Source: Treponema brennaborense DSM 12168
GTDB taxonomy: Bacteria; Spirochaetota; Spirochaetia; Treponematales; Treponemataceae
DNA: 64,000 nt
Direction: 5' to 3'
Assembly: GCF_000212415.1 (NCBI RefSeq)
Contig: NC_015500.1
Location: 1,178,001 to 1,242,000 of the forward strand
Below, piece by piece: positions 52,220-62,134 of this stretch. The notes under the pieces are model-generated. The model saw nothing but the letters and a program-made list of their open reading frames with translations, had not been told where the DNA came from and made no database searches. The number at the start of each line of letters is the position of its first letter. The stretch's first letter is position 1. Made by a program: the position numbers and the translations under genes.

Positions 52220-54046
52220 CTAAAGCTCCCCGTTCCGTTCAAGCACGTCGAATGCCGATTGCAGGTTGAACCGTGCGTAGATTTCCCGGGCGCCGCGCAG
52301 TAATTCCGCCTGCGTCGGAAGCCAGCGGTACGTCTCACGCATCGACTCCACCGCGTCGGGAACGTACCCGTCCGATATTTCAAGGGCTTTCAGATAATCG
52401 GTTTTGAACCGTTCCGTTTCAAACGGAATCTCCTCTTCGGTGATTCGTATGTCCGTAACGTACCAGCTGTTCTTCTTGTAGGTGAGCGTTACGGTGTCGC
52501 GATGCAGTCCCGCAGTAAAAATATCCATACCGCCGTTACGCACGAAGTAATACGTAACGTTGAACGTGCGTGTGTCGCCCGTTTGCAGCGGTTTTCCGTT
52601 TTCTTCGGTAACGGGAACCGGCTTGTCTTTTTTTGCATACGGAACGACCGACGTGTCTGCGGGAATTCCGTCTATGCGGAAATCGGTCAGACCGAAGATC
52701 CAAAACGATGTTTCCGTCTTGAAATACGGCCAGGCTTCCGGCGTAACGGTACCCGACTTCTGTTCCATGCTTTCGCGTACTTTTGCGGTAACGTAAAAGC
52801 CGGATATGGTGTCCAGCAGCGTTTTTGTGCCGGAGCCGCTGCACATATGCTGCATTTGCGTGATGTTCATCGTGTGCATACCGGTGTACAGCGATTCGCA
52901 CACTTGCCGCGCGCTCAGACCTTTTGCCGTCGGATTCGCTTGCCGGTCCGAGATAAAGACGGCGACGGCGAGCGCGGTAACAGCGGCGGCGATGGCGGCG
53001 ATTTTCAGGCCCGATGCGTTTTTACGGATAAAACGGGTGCGCTTGATCCTTGTGCGCAGTGATTCGGAAAACGCCGCCTTTTCTTTTTCCGCGGCGAGCA
53101 GCGTCTGTGCATCGGCGTTCGGTTTTACGATCCGTTCGGCCGGAACGGGTTTTGCCGGAATCGGCGCTTTGACGGCCGTACGTTTATTTTTTACCTGAGT
53201 GCGCGCGGCCGCTCTGCAGCTCAGATTGCCGTTCACGACGGCGGCCAGTTCCTTGTCCGCTCCGGGAGCGGCGAGTTCCAACGGAATGAAATTCCGGTCA
53301 AAGTAATCTTCGTGCCGCCGGTCGGTGTAGGGCAGCGGATACGGCAGCGCCGAAGCGACGTATCGGTACGCATATACGGCTTCGGTGAACCGGAGCGCGT
53401 CGGCGTATTCCAAGCCCGGATGCAGATAACAGCCTGCGAGCGTCGAATAGTCGACTTGCGGCCGCGATTCGGCTGCGCGTATGAACAGCGTCTGCGGCAA
53501 AAACAGAACCGTACCGTCCGGCGCGGCGAGCGTGCCCGCCGGTCCTGTCTGAGGTAAGGGAAGATGCTGCGCGATCGCCGCTTCAAGCGCACTGCAGACG
53601 GCGCGGACGGCGTTTCCGCATTCCCCGTCCGTACCTGAATCAAACAGTGAAAGCAGCGGTTTGCCTGCGAACGCGGAACCGGTTACGCGGATATATCCGT
53701 CGAGTTCGTGCGTCTGCGTGAACGTCCACGGGGTGAACGACCAGGTACCGAAGTCGTGCGGGACGGCGGTTCCGCCTTGCGCTGAAACGCCGCCTTGCGC
53801 GAACGCTTCACCTTGCGCTGAAACGCCGCCTTGTGCGGACGCTTCATCTTGCGCTGAAACGCCGCCTTGTGCGGACGCTTCACCTTGCGCTGAAACGCCG
53901 ATACGCCGCTGCGGTACCGCGACGTATCCTTTTTCTTCCAGATACGGCATCAGCCGCGCTTGGGCAAAGTCGCGGCCGTCCATATTCATATCCAATTCAA
54001 TCGCGGAATCAGATACGAGCAATATGTCGGCAGGCTGTCTTTTCAT
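52220..54046 (-). CDS. Membrane protein of unknown function with 12-residue repeats
   Basis: 608 residues on the minus strand, ATG sharing one base with the hflC stop. A region at about 50-91 is 3.5 copies of a 12-residue Gly-Val-Ser-Ala-Gln/Gly-Glu-Ala-Ser-Ala-Gln unit. One transmembrane segment lies near 350-366 (IAAIAAAVTALAVAVFISDR), preceded by a Lys-rich segment, with an extracytoplasmic C-terminal domain (VCESLYTGMHTMNITQMQHM onward). No known family was recognised. Cotranscribed with HflK/HflC, which suggests a link to that membrane protease complex. Confidence 0.6.
   Translation of the reverse strand: MKRQPADILLVSDSAIELDMNMDGRDFAQARLMPYLEEKGYVAVPQRRIGVSAQGEASAQGGVSAQDEASAQGGVSAQGEAFAQGGVSAQGGTAVPHDFGTWSFTPWTFTQTHELDGYIRVTGSAFAGKPLLSLFDSGTDGECGNAVRAVCSALEAAIAQHLPLPQTGPAGTLAAPDGTVLFLPQTLFIRAAESRPQVDYSTLAGCYLHPGLEYADALRFTEAVYAYRYVASALPYPLPYTDRRHEDYFDRNFIPLELAAPGADKELAAVVNGNLSCRAAARTQVKNKRTAVKAPIPAKPVPAERIVKPNADAQTLLAAEKEKAAFSESLRTRIKRTRFIRKNASGLKIAAIAAAVTALAVAVFISDRQANPTAKGLSARQVCESLYTGMHTMNITQMQHMCSGSGTKTLLDTISGFYVTAKVRESMEQKSGTVTPEAWPYFKTETSFWIFGLTDFRIDGIPADTSVVPYAKKDKPVPVTEENGKPLQTGDTRTFNVTYYFVRNGGMDIFTAGLHRDTVTLTYKKNSWYVTDIRITEEEIPFETERFKTDYLKALEISDGYVPDAVESMRETYRWLPTQAELLRGAREIYARFNLQSAFDVLERNGEL
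53776..53901 (-). repeat. 36-bp in-frame tandem repeats
   Basis: Seven 18-bp half units forming 3.5 copies of a 36-bp repeat; each odd half is almost identical (CTTGCGCTGAAACGCCG core). The length is a multiple of three, so copy number can change without a frameshift. Confidence 0.9.
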
Positions 54047-55029
54047 CAGTATTTACCGTCCGATGCGTACATGTATTTGAAGTAGTCCATATTGGTGCTG
54101 TACGTTGCGTCGAAGTTCGGCAGCGTCGATTTATACGATTCCATGCTTTTCCAGAACGCGTAGAATTCGGGATCTTTGGCGTACGCCTGCGCGTAAATGC
54201 GGGACGCTTCCGCGTCTGCCCGGCCTTTTTCTTCTTCCGCTTTCCGATACGCTTCGGACTGTATCGTCCGTTTTTCGCTTTCGAGTTTACCGAGCCATTC
54301 GGCTTTTTTGCCTTCACCCAACGACCGGTACGCCTGCGCGACCTGATTGCGTTCTTTTATCATGCGACTATAGACGCTTTCGGTCAGTTCGTCCGAATAT
54401 TTTATCTGGCGCGGCACGATGTCTATCAATTCGATGCCGTATTCCGCCACCATTTTGCGCGCTTCGTTCGCCATTTCCTGACTGAGCTGCCGGCGGCCTT
54501 TGGCGACTTCTTCGGATTCGGTACTGACGTTGACCAGCGCGTCTATCTGCGCCGTTTCCGCTTCATCCATCGCGATCAGCGGATTCGCCGCGTCCCGTTC
54601 GTTTATGATGTTGGAGCTGCGCACTACTTCGGCAAGTCTGTTCTGCGTGATGACGGTACGCGTTGCCGAGTCGATAATGTCGCCGAGGCGGTTGTACGCC
54701 GCGTCTATCGTCTTGAACGACTGATAGAACAATCCGGGATCGGAAATCCGCCAGCGGCTCGTGGAATCCACGATGATAAACTGGTTTTCTTTAGTCGGAA
54801 TGCGCTGGGAATCACCGTCGAGCGACAGAATCAGCTTGGGATACGTGGTAACGATGTCGATCACCGGCACGCGCATGTATAACCCCGCTTTGGTACGGGT
54901 GCTGACGATTTCGCCGAAACGGGTGACGACCGTCTGATACCCTTCGTTTACGATATAAAAAGGCCCCATCATCAAAAATACGATAAGCAGTGCGGCTACG
55001 ACGCCTAATGTGATCCATACTTTTTTCAT
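54046..55029 (-). CDS. hflC: HflC-like SPFH protein
   Basis: 327 residues. A signal-anchor at about 6-25 (ITLGVVAALLIVFLMMGPFY), then the SPFH/band-7 domain (VNEGYQTVVTRFGEIVSTRT, FIIVDSTSRWRISDPGLF), and a Glu/Lys/Ala-rich helix (RSLGEGKKAEWLGKLESEKR) typical of HflC. With HflK it forms a large membrane ring that modulates the FtsH protease. Its ATG overlaps the hflK stop by one base. Confidence 0.9.
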   Translation of the reverse strand: MKKVWITLGVVAALLIVFLMMGPFYIVNEGYQTVVTRFGEIVSTRTKAGLYMRVPVIDIVTTYPKLILSLDGDSQRIPTKENQFIIVDSTSRWRISDPGLFYQSFKTIDAAYNRLGDIIDSATRTVITQNRLAEVVRSSNIINERDAANPLIAMDEAETAQIDALVNVSTESEEVAKGRRQLSQEMANEARKMVAEYGIELIDIVPRQIKYSDELTESVYSRMIKERNQVAQAYRSLGEGKKAEWLGKLESEKRTIQSEAYRKAEEEKGRADAEASRIYAQAYAKDPEFYAFWKSMESYKSTLPNFDATYSTNMDYFKYMYASDGKY

Positions 55030-55994
55030 TACTGGGCTCCTCCGGTCAGTGTTTTTACGGGAAGTACGTTGTCCAGCTGCCCGTCGATAAGGCTTGCGTT
55101 TTCTTTTGCTTTGAAAACTTCTTCCATCGTTTCGATATACAAGCGTTCACGGGTTATTGCCGGTGCTTTGCGGTATTCGTCGTACACGGAATTGAAACGG
55201 GCGACGTCGCCTTTCGCGCGGTTTACGCGCTCGGCCGCGTATCCTTGTGCTACTTGTACTTGGCGGTCGGCTTCTCCCTTCGCTTTCGGGATTTCGGAGT
55301 TGTACGCTTCTTTTCCTTCGTTTATGAATCGGTTCATATCCTGAATCGCTTTGTTGACGTCTTCAAACGCGTCCTGCACGCCCGCCGGCGGAACGATGTT
55401 CTGCAGCCGTACCGTCAGCACGTTGATACCCAAACCGAATTGCTTGAAATTTTCGTTCATCAGCTCGAGCGCCTGACTTTCGATTGCGGAACGTTCGCTT
55501 CCCATGACGTCCAAAATGGCGCGGTCGCCGACGAGCATGTTGACGACGGACTGCGAAATGTCGCGGATAGTCTGATTCCGTTCTTTTACGTTGAACAGCC
55601 ACGCCGCCGGATCGACGATGCGATACTGAATGATCCATTCGACGTCGACGATGTTCAAGTCGCCGGTCAGCATGGTGGATTCTTTGGTAATTCCGTTCTT
55701 ATATTGATTGACGGAACCGGATTTGATCGTTTGAAAACCGAATTGTTCGGTCTGAACGACTTTAACCGGCACGTTGTAATTCCGGTCGATCCCGAACGGC
55801 AGCTTGAATTGCAGACCCGGACCTACGGTCTTCGAGTATTTGCCGAACCTCGTGATAACGGCCTGTTCCGTTGCGTCGACGACGAAAAAACTGGTTGCTC
55901 CCGCAGCGAGTACGACGACGACGACGATTGCCGTCATAAGCATAAAAGGCGTGAGTTTGACTTTTCTTCTGCCCGAGTTGGGATTTTCTTCCAT
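55029..55994 (-). CDS. hflK: HflK-like SPFH protein
   Basis: 321 residues, minus strand. Membrane anchor at about 17-40 (MLMTAIVVVVVLAAGATSFF), SPFH domain with DATEQAVITRFGKYSKTVGP and the HflK-type GLQFKLPFGIDRNYNVPVKV, then a coiled coil (KEAYNSEIPKAKGEADRQVQ). A GGAGGT lies upstream of the ATG, at unusually long spacing of about 11 bases. First gene of the four-gene operon hflK-hflC-608 aa-flavodoxin. Upstream 55995-56267 has no clear promoter. Confidence 0.9.
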   Translation of the reverse strand: MEENPNSGRRKVKLTPFMLMTAIVVVVVLAAGATSFFVVDATEQAVITRFGKYSKTVGPGLQFKLPFGIDRNYNVPVKVVQTEQFGFQTIKSGSVNQYKNGITKESTMLTGDLNIVDVEWIIQYRIVDPAAWLFNVKERNQTIRDISQSVVNMLVGDRAILDVMGSERSAIESQALELMNENFKQFGLGINVLTVRLQNIVPPAGVQDAFEDVNKAIQDMNRFINEGKEAYNSEIPKAKGEADRQVQVAQGYAAERVNRAKGDVARFNSVYDEYRKAPAITRERLYIETMEEVFKAKENASLIDGQLDNVLPVKTLTGGAQ

Positions 55995-56267
55995 AATACT
56001 AAATGACCTCCAATAGCTGTAGCGACTATTCTGATAGTTACAAGATACGGTACTTTTACTTCAAAAACAAGAAAAATAGTACTGTTTCGCTGTAAAAACG
56101 ATAAAACATATGCTATTATATCAAGTATACTGTAAGAAGGAGCTTTTTGTAACATGCCGCGTACTGAAAATCGGAAAAAAATGAAAATGCCGCCGTTCAC
56201 CGCCTTTCGGCGGGTGCAGTGTGATTGCGGCGGGTACATTTAAATCGGAAAGGACGGCTCAAATTCC

Positions 56268-56888
56268 ATGACAGACAAAGCAGATAAAACGCGGCAGCGT
56301 ATACTTGAGAACGCAAAAACGGAATTCCTCGGCAAGGGTTTTTCCGGTGCGTCGCTGCGTACGATTGCAAAGAACGCCGGAGTTACGACGGGTGCACTGT
56401 ACGGCCTTTTTTCATCAAAAGACGACTTGTTCGAGGCGCTCGTCGGCGAACACGCTTCATTTTTTCTCAAGGAGTTTTCGGAAGCGCAGGATACATTCGC
56501 TTCTCTTGCGCCGGGGGTTCAGGTTGACACGATGCACGCCAACTCAAACAGCGTTCTGGAAAAACTCCTCGACTACATGTTCGATCATATTACGGCGTTT
56601 CGGCTCCTGCTTTCATGCTCGGCAGGTTCGCGGTACGAGCTTTGGCTTGAGCGGCTCATAACGATTGAGGAAGAGTCGGCAAAAAATTTTATGGCGGTGC
56701 TGAAATCACAAGGCCGGCAGACAGAAAATTTGAGCGACGAAATAATTCATATGCTTTCGGGGAGCTTCCTCCACGGTGTTATGGAAAACGTTGTTCATGA
56801 AATGCCCAGAACCCGCGCGGTTGAAAATATCCGTATGCTCCAAAAATACGCCACCGCGGGCTGGAATGCGCTGCTCGGATTGGATTAG
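56268..56888 (+). CDS. TetR-family regulator
   Basis: 206 residues. The N-terminal helix-turn-helix is clear (TRQRILENAKTEFLGKGFSG ... IAKNAGVTTGALYGLFSSKD); the C-terminal domain is unclassified. It precedes the paired ABC exporter genes on the same strand, with a promoter and a candidate palindromic operator in the 150-base gap, so repression of that exporter is a reasonable inference. In the 273 bases upstream only a nested GC-rich inverted repeat (56190-56233) is notable. Confidence 0.9.
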   Translation: MTDKADKTRQRILENAKTEFLGKGFSGASLRTIAKNAGVTTGALYGLFSSKDDLFEALVGEHASFFLKEFSEAQDTFASLAPGVQVDTMHANSNSVLEKLLDYMFDHITAFRLLLSCSAGSRYELWLERLITIEEESAKNFMAVLKSQGRQTENLSDEIIHMLSGSFLHGVMENVVHEMPRTRAVENIRMLQKYATAGWNALLGLD

Positions 56889-56956
56889 TTTTGTTCCGCA
56901 TATCGGTTTAGGGAAGGGACTGCTGTCCTTAAAATTGATGATTTCACAATTACCTC

Positions 56957-57024
56957 TTGTATAAAAATTATAACAGTATTATATTCCTCCTGCCGTTGTT
57001 TGTGTAAAAATTAGCAATGGCTAA
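56957..57024 (+). promoter_or_regulatory. Promoter and candidate operator of the ABC exporter genes
   Basis: TTGTAT (56957-56962), 17-base spacer, TATATT (56980-56985), followed by the perfect palindrome TTAGC-AATG-GCTAA (57011-57024) just before the GGAGG ribosome site. The palindrome fits a dimeric regulator such as the upstream TetR protein. Confidence 0.5.
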
Positions 57025-57038
57025 CTAATGGAGGCTTT

Positions 57039-58874
57039 ATGCAGCATAATGAAAACGAAAAGCCCGGCTGGCTTGGCCAGCTGAAAAGGCTTCTGCCGTA
57101 TGCGGGGAAATTCAAGTATTTGACATATGCCGCTTTGATTCTTTCAGGAATCAGCGCGGTAGTTACCGTCGTTCCGTATGTTTATATCTGGAAAATACTT
57201 AGGGAAGTCATCACCGTCATGCCCGATTTTTCGATGATAACGGAAGCGCCGCATAACGGATGGATGGCGCTGCTTTTTTCGCTTGTCGCGATCGTTGTGT
57301 ATGTGGGAGCGCTGATGTGTTCGCATATTGCGGCTTTCCGAATTGCGTCCAACATCAGAAAAACCGCTTTGCGCCATGCCGTCGCTTTGCCGTCGGGGGT
57401 GTTCGATACGGAAGGCAGCGGCAGAATTCGCAATATCATCGACCAGTCCAGCGCTGCGACGGAAACGTTCCTTGCGCATCAGACGCCGGATATGATCGGC
57501 GGGATGGTAACGCCGGCTGCGATTCTTGTGCTCCTGTTCGTGTTTAATTGGAAGCTCGGCGTTGCGAGCCTCATTCCGGTTGTCGCTGCTTTTTCAATTA
57601 TGGCTTGCATGACGGGAAAGCGCATGGTCGAAAAAATGAGGCAGTATAACAACGCGCTTGAAGACATGAACAACGAAGCCGTGGAGTACGTGCGCGGTGT
57701 CGCCGTCGTAAAAACTTTTAATCAGACGGCATTTTCCTTCAACAAGCTGAAAAAATCAATTGACAATTATTCTGCATGGGTAATTGAATACACAAATGCC
57801 CTGCGGAGACCCATGTGCTGGTTTACGATTTTCGTGAATGCGGCTTTTGCGTTCTTGATAGCGTTTGCGTTTCTGTTTGAAAACGGTCTTGCGTCAGGCG
57901 CGGCGGCAGCGGACATCGTTATGAAGGCTGCGCAGGACGGCTTTTTGTCGGATTTTCTCTTTTATGTCGTTTTCACGCCGATCATTCCGGTAACGTTGCT
58001 CAAAATCATGTACTCAAGCGAAAACAACATGGTCGTAAACGATGCGATGAACCGGATAGAGTCCGTTTTGAGCTTAAAGCCGTTGAAAGATGCCTCGACG
58101 CCGAAAACTATGGAAGGAAACTCAATCGGGTTTTCACAGGTGAGCTTTAAGTACGACGGCGGCGCAGACTACGCGCTGAAAAATGTCAGTTTCACGGTTC
58201 CGGACGGCAAGACCGTAGCGCTTGTCGGGCCATCCGGCGGCGGCAAAACGACGCTCGCATCCTTGGTTTCACGCTTCTGGGACGTGAATTCCGGTTCGAT
58301 TAAAATCGGCGGAACCGATGTGCGCGACATTCCGAAGGAAACGCTGATGGAAACAGTCTCATATGTTTTTCAGAATTCCCGCATTCTGAAGATGAGCATT
58401 CTTGACAACGTGCGGCTCGGAAAACCCGCTGCAACCCGCGAGCAAGTGCTGGACGCCCTTAAAAAAGCCCAGTGCGACGATATCATAGAAAAACTTCCTG
58501 CCGGAATCGACACGGTGTACGGCTCGAAGGGAACGTATTTTTCCGGCGGTGAGTGCCAGCGGCTCGCATTGGCGCGAACGATTCTGAACGATACGCCGAT
58601 TGTCGTTCTTGACGAAGCGACCGCCTTTGCGGATCCCGAGAACGAACATCTCATGCAGAAGGCGTTTAAGGAACTTTCCAGAAATAAAACCGTAATCATG
58701 ATAGCGCACAGACTTCCTGCCGTTAAAGACGTTTCGTGCATTTATGTGCTTGCTGACGGAGAGTTGAAGGAATCGGGCACGCATCAGGAGCTTCTTGCAA
58801 AAGAGGGATTGTACAGATCCATGTGGGATGAATATCAGAAGTCGGTTGCCTGGACAGTGGGCGGAGGTAGATAA
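57039..58874 (+). CDS. ABC exporter half-transporter 1 (membrane domain fused to ATPase)
   Basis: 611 residues, ATG at 57039 with GGAGG upstream. N-terminal membrane domain with about six helices to residue ~330, and a C-terminal ATPase: Walker A GPSGGGKT near 399, Q-loop YVFQNSRILKMSILDNVRLG, signature FSGGECQRLALART, Walker B PIVVLDEATAFADPEN. The usual catalytic Glu after Walker B is present, and the signature is slightly degenerate (GEC). Its stop shares bases with the next ABC gene, so the two probably form a heterodimeric drug, peptide or siderophore-like exporter. Confidence 0.9.
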   Translation: MQHNENEKPGWLGQLKRLLPYAGKFKYLTYAALILSGISAVVTVVPYVYIWKILREVITVMPDFSMITEAPHNGWMALLFSLVAIVVYVGALMCSHIAAFRIASNIRKTALRHAVALPSGVFDTEGSGRIRNIIDQSSAATETFLAHQTPDMIGGMVTPAAILVLLFVFNWKLGVASLIPVVAAFSIMACMTGKRMVEKMRQYNNALEDMNNEAVEYVRGVAVVKTFNQTAFSFNKLKKSIDNYSAWVIEYTNALRRPMCWFTIFVNAAFAFLIAFAFLFENGLASGAAAADIVMKAAQDGFLSDFLFYVVFTPIIPVTLLKIMYSSENNMVVNDAMNRIESVLSLKPLKDASTPKTMEGNSIGFSQVSFKYDGGADYALKNVSFTVPDGKTVALVGPSGGGKTTLASLVSRFWDVNSGSIKIGGTDVRDIPKETLMETVSYVFQNSRILKMSILDNVRLGKPAATREQVLDALKKAQCDDIIEKLPAGIDTVYGSKGTYFSGGECQRLALARTILNDTPIVVLDEATAFADPENEHLMQKAFKELSRNKTVIMIAHRLPAVKDVSCIYVLADGELKESGTHQELLAKEGLYRSMWDEYQKSVAWTVGGGR

Positions 58875-60622
58875 TGATTGAATCTTTGATGAAAAAGTTC
58901 GCACTTTCGAGACAAGGTGCGTTGGATTTGGTGAAAGCCGTCACGGCAACCGTTATATGCGATCTGCTTATGATGATGCCGGTGGGCCTTCTGTATCAGC
59001 TGATTATGCAGATGCTGCCGGCCGCGGCCGGCGGAACTGCCGGAACGGATAAAGTGCACGGTGCCTTGTTCTTTGCAGCCGCGATTGTTGCAGTACTCGT
59101 AATCCTGTACGTCATGAATCATATAAAATACAACTGCCAGTACCTGAACACGTACAAGGAAAGCGGAGTGCGCCGCATAACGCTTGCGGAAAAGCTTCGG
59201 CAGCTGCCGCTTTCGTTTTTCGGCAAAAAAGATGTCGCTGATTTGACGACGACAATCATGGCGGACTGCACGATGCTCGAGCAGGCTTTTTCGCACTATA
59301 TTTCGTCATATTACGGTTCGCTCATTTCAACCGTGGTGATGGCGCTGTGCCTTCTCGCTTTCAACGTGAAAATGTCTCTGCTGAGCTTGTGGCCGATCGT
59401 CGTGGCGCTGCTTATCGTGAATCTCACCGAAAAGATTCAGCAGAAAATCGGCAGAAAGCACATCGGTGCAAAGCTTGATTTTGCCGACGGCATTCAGGAG
59501 TGTCTTGAATCGCTCCGCGATATCAAGGCGAACAATGCGGAAGCCAGATGCCTTTCTTCCCTTGATGAGAAAATCGACAGGATAGAAAAAATCCACATAA
59601 AGGACGAACTGACCGTTGCGTCCTGCGTCGTTACGGCGCAGATGATCTTGAAATTCGGCATTGTCTCGACGGCACTCGGCGGCTGTGTTTTTCTTGCGAA
59701 GGGCGAGATAAACCTCCTGATGTTCGTTCTGTACATGATCGTCGTCTCCCGTATTTATGATCCGATGTCAAACTCTCTCCAGAATTTGGCCGCGATTATA
59801 AGCACCAAGCTCAATATTGCGCGTATGAGCGAACTGGAGAACTATCCTTCACAAACCGGCCGCATCAAGGGAATTGAAAACTTCAAGCCTGCAAACAGCG
59901 ACATCGTGTTCAGCCGTGTCGGGTTTTCGTACAACTCCGGCGAGACCGTTTTGAAGGATGTGTCGTTCACGGCGAAACAGGGCGAGGTTACGGCGCTCAT
60001 CGGACCTTCTGGCGGCGGAAAATCGACGGCAGCTCGGCTTGCTTCCCGGTTCTGGGATGCGGACACCGGTTCCATAACGCTCGGCGGAATTAACGTGAGT
60101 GATGTCGATCCGGAGACGCTCCTCACGAAGTTTTCCATTGTGTTTCAGGATGTAACGCTTTTCAACAATACCGTAATGGAAAACATCAGAATCGGGCGGC
60201 GCGGTGCAACGGACGAAGAAGTCCGTCAGGCTGCCCGCGAGGCGCAGTGCGACCAGTTCGTCCTGAAACTGCCGCACGGCTACGACACGGTGATAGGAGA
60301 GAACGGATCGAACCTTTCCGGCGGAGAGCGCCAGCGGCTTTCCATTGCGCGCGCCCTTTTAAAAGACGCGCCGGTCATTCTGCTTGACGAGGCGACGGCC
60401 TCACTCGACACGGAAAACGAGACGCAGATTCAAAAAGCGATTTCGCGCCTCATCAAAAATAAAACCGTGCTGATTATCGCACATCGTATGCGGACGGTGG
60501 AAAAAGCCGACAAAATCGTGTTCCTTGAAAACGGCACTGTCTCCGAACAGGGAACGCCCGGCGAACTGCTTGCAAAGAACGGCCGCTACGCAACGATGGT
60601 AAAACTGCAGAGCGGAAAATAA
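58874..60622 (+). CDS. ABC exporter half-transporter 2 (membrane domain fused to ATPase)
   Basis: 582 residues. Membrane domain with six predicted helices (first pair around 17-75) and an ATPase domain with GPSGGGKST near 378, Q-loop IVFQDVTLFNNTVMENIRIG, signature [16 protein letters not shown] and Walker B VILLDEATASLDTENE. Canonical motifs, so in the pair this one carries the standard signature. It overlaps the preceding gene by one base and is followed by a short GCCGCG/CGCGGC hairpin (60671-60685) before the MATE gene. Confidence 0.9.
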   Translation: MIESLMKKFALSRQGALDLVKAVTATVICDLLMMMPVGLLYQLIMQMLPAAAGGTAGTDKVHGALFFAAAIVAVLVILYVMNHIKYNCQYLNTYKESGVRRITLAEKLRQLPLSFFGKKDVADLTTTIMADCTMLEQAFSHYISSYYGSLISTVVMALCLLAFNVKMSLLSLWPIVVALLIVNLTEKIQQKIGRKHIGAKLDFADGIQECLESLRDIKANNAEARCLSSLDEKIDRIEKIHIKDELTVASCVVTAQMILKFGIVSTALGGCVFLAKGEINLLMFVLYMIVVSRIYDPMSNSLQNLAAIISTKLNIARMSELENYPSQTGRIKGIENFKPANSDIVFSRVGFSYNSGETVLKDVSFTAKQGEVTALIGPSGGGKSTAARLASRFWDADTGSITLGGINVSDVDPETLLTKFSIVFQDVTLFNNTVMENIRIGRRGATDEEVRQAAREAQCDQFVLKLPHGYDTVIGENGSNLSGGERQRLSIARALLKDAPVILLDEATASLDTENETQIQKAISRLIKNKTVLIIAHRMRTVEKADKIVFLENGTVSEQGTPGELLAKNGRYATMVKLQSGK

Positions 60623-60706
60623 AGTAAGAACGGAAAACAAGGCCGTATTAAGGAAAGAAATATAAACGCTGCCGCGAAACGCGGCGGCCTTTATCAAGGA
60701 AAGAAG

Positions 60707-62056
60707 ATGAATAAATCTGTTGATACTCGGACAATGCTTCTGACGGAAAATCCCTGGAAGCTCATGGTTTCGCTGAGCTTGCCGTCAATCGTCGGCATGG
60801 TCGTAATCGGGCTGTATTCGTTTATGGACGGCGTGTTTGTCGGCCAGCTTATCGGCAGCGCGGCGATGGGCGCAGTTGCCGTTTCGTATCCGTTCACGCT
60901 TATAAACAGCGGAATCTCAACGCTCGTCGGAATGGGTTCTGCGTCTGTCCTGTCGCGGGCAATCGGCAGAAAAGACAAAGAAACGATTGACAAAATAATG
61001 GGCAACTTGATTGTGCTTGTTGTGCTTCTTTCGGTAATCGTTACCGTATTCGGTATGATTTTTACAAAACAGCTGCTTATTTTGAGCGGCGCGTCCGGCG
61101 AGGTCCTTTCTAACGCGGTGCGCTACCTGCGGATAATTTTTATCGGCTCGCTTTTTGTAAACTTTGCACAGGCGTCCAACATGATTATGAGGGGCGAAGG
61201 GCTTTTGAAGAAAGCGATGATTATCATGGGCGGCGGCGCGCTTTTGAACATCATCCTCGATCCGATTTTCATTACCGCGCTCAAAAGTTCCGGCAGGGGA
61301 ATTGAAGGCGCCGCAATCGCGACCGTCATAAGTCAAGTATGCCAAGCGGCCGCAATGCTGTTTTATTTTGTAAAGCAAAGCAAGACGGTACGTATCCATG
61401 CGCTGAAATTCGACGGCGCGCTTACAAAAGAAGTAGCCGGAGTGGGCGTTTCCGCAATGCTCATGCAGGTGATGACGCTTATCCAGCAGACAATCATCTT
61501 TAAAGTAACGGCGAGCACCGGCGGTGAAAACTGGCAGATTCTCATCGGCGCGGCGCTTAGAATTCAGGCGTTCGCGTTCATTCCGCTGTGGGGAATCAGT
61601 CAGGGATTCCAGCCGTGTGCCGGAACAAACTATGGCGCAAAGGACTTTGGCCGCGTCAAAAAACTGATGCGCATTTTCATAATCGGCGCTACGGTACTCG
61701 CGGCGGTTTTCTATATTCCGATTGAGCTGTTTCCGGCAAAAGTTCTCGGAATGTTCATCACCGATTCGTCGATCGTTTCGATGGGCGTTTCCGATTTCAG
61801 AATTATGTTCAGTTCCTATATTCTGATGGGCTTTATGATAATAAGCGCGACGCTCTTCCAGTCGCTCGGCAAGGGCGGCAAGGCGGCGTTTATGTTCGTG
61901 GGAAGAATCGTGTTGTTCTTTCTGCCGCTCATTCTGCTTTTGCCGCGCACGCCGCTCGGCATTCACGGAGTATGGATTGCAATCATGACAGCCGACACGC
62001 TCGTAACGGTCATCGGTTTTGTGATGGCACTTGCGGAGCTGAGAAAACTGAAGTAA
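60707..62056 (+). CDS. MATE-family multidrug efflux transporter
   Basis: 449 residues, 12 hydrophobic segments in two similar halves. Characteristic opening: NPWKLMVSLSLPSIVGMVVI then GLYSFMDGVFVGQLIGSAAM, and internal MRGEGLLKKAMIIMGGGALL. MATE proteins export cationic drugs with sodium or protons. Lies 84 bases after the ABC pair on the same strand, making this a drug-export cluster. AAGGAAAG upstream of the ATG at 60707. Confidence 0.9.
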   Translation: MNKSVDTRTMLLTENPWKLMVSLSLPSIVGMVVIGLYSFMDGVFVGQLIGSAAMGAVAVSYPFTLINSGISTLVGMGSASVLSRAIGRKDKETIDKIMGNLIVLVVLLSVIVTVFGMIFTKQLLILSGASGEVLSNAVRYLRIIFIGSLFVNFAQASNMIMRGEGLLKKAMIIMGGGALLNIILDPIFITALKSSGRGIEGAAIATVISQVCQAAAMLFYFVKQSKTVRIHALKFDGALTKEVAGVGVSAMLMQVMTLIQQTIIFKVTASTGGENWQILIGAALRIQAFAFIPLWGISQGFQPCAGTNYGAKDFGRVKKLMRIFIIGATVLAAVFYIPIELFPAKVLGMFITDSSIVSMGVSDFRIMFSSYILMGFMIISATLFQSLGKGGKAAFMFVGRIVLFFLPLILLLPRTPLGIHGVWIAIMTADTLVTVIGFVMALAELRKLK

Positions 62057-62134
62057 CGCGGCAGAAAAAACGCCTTTTCTGAAATACTATGGATTTTACT
62101 TTAATACAATGCGTTGCACAAACGGAGGTTGCAG

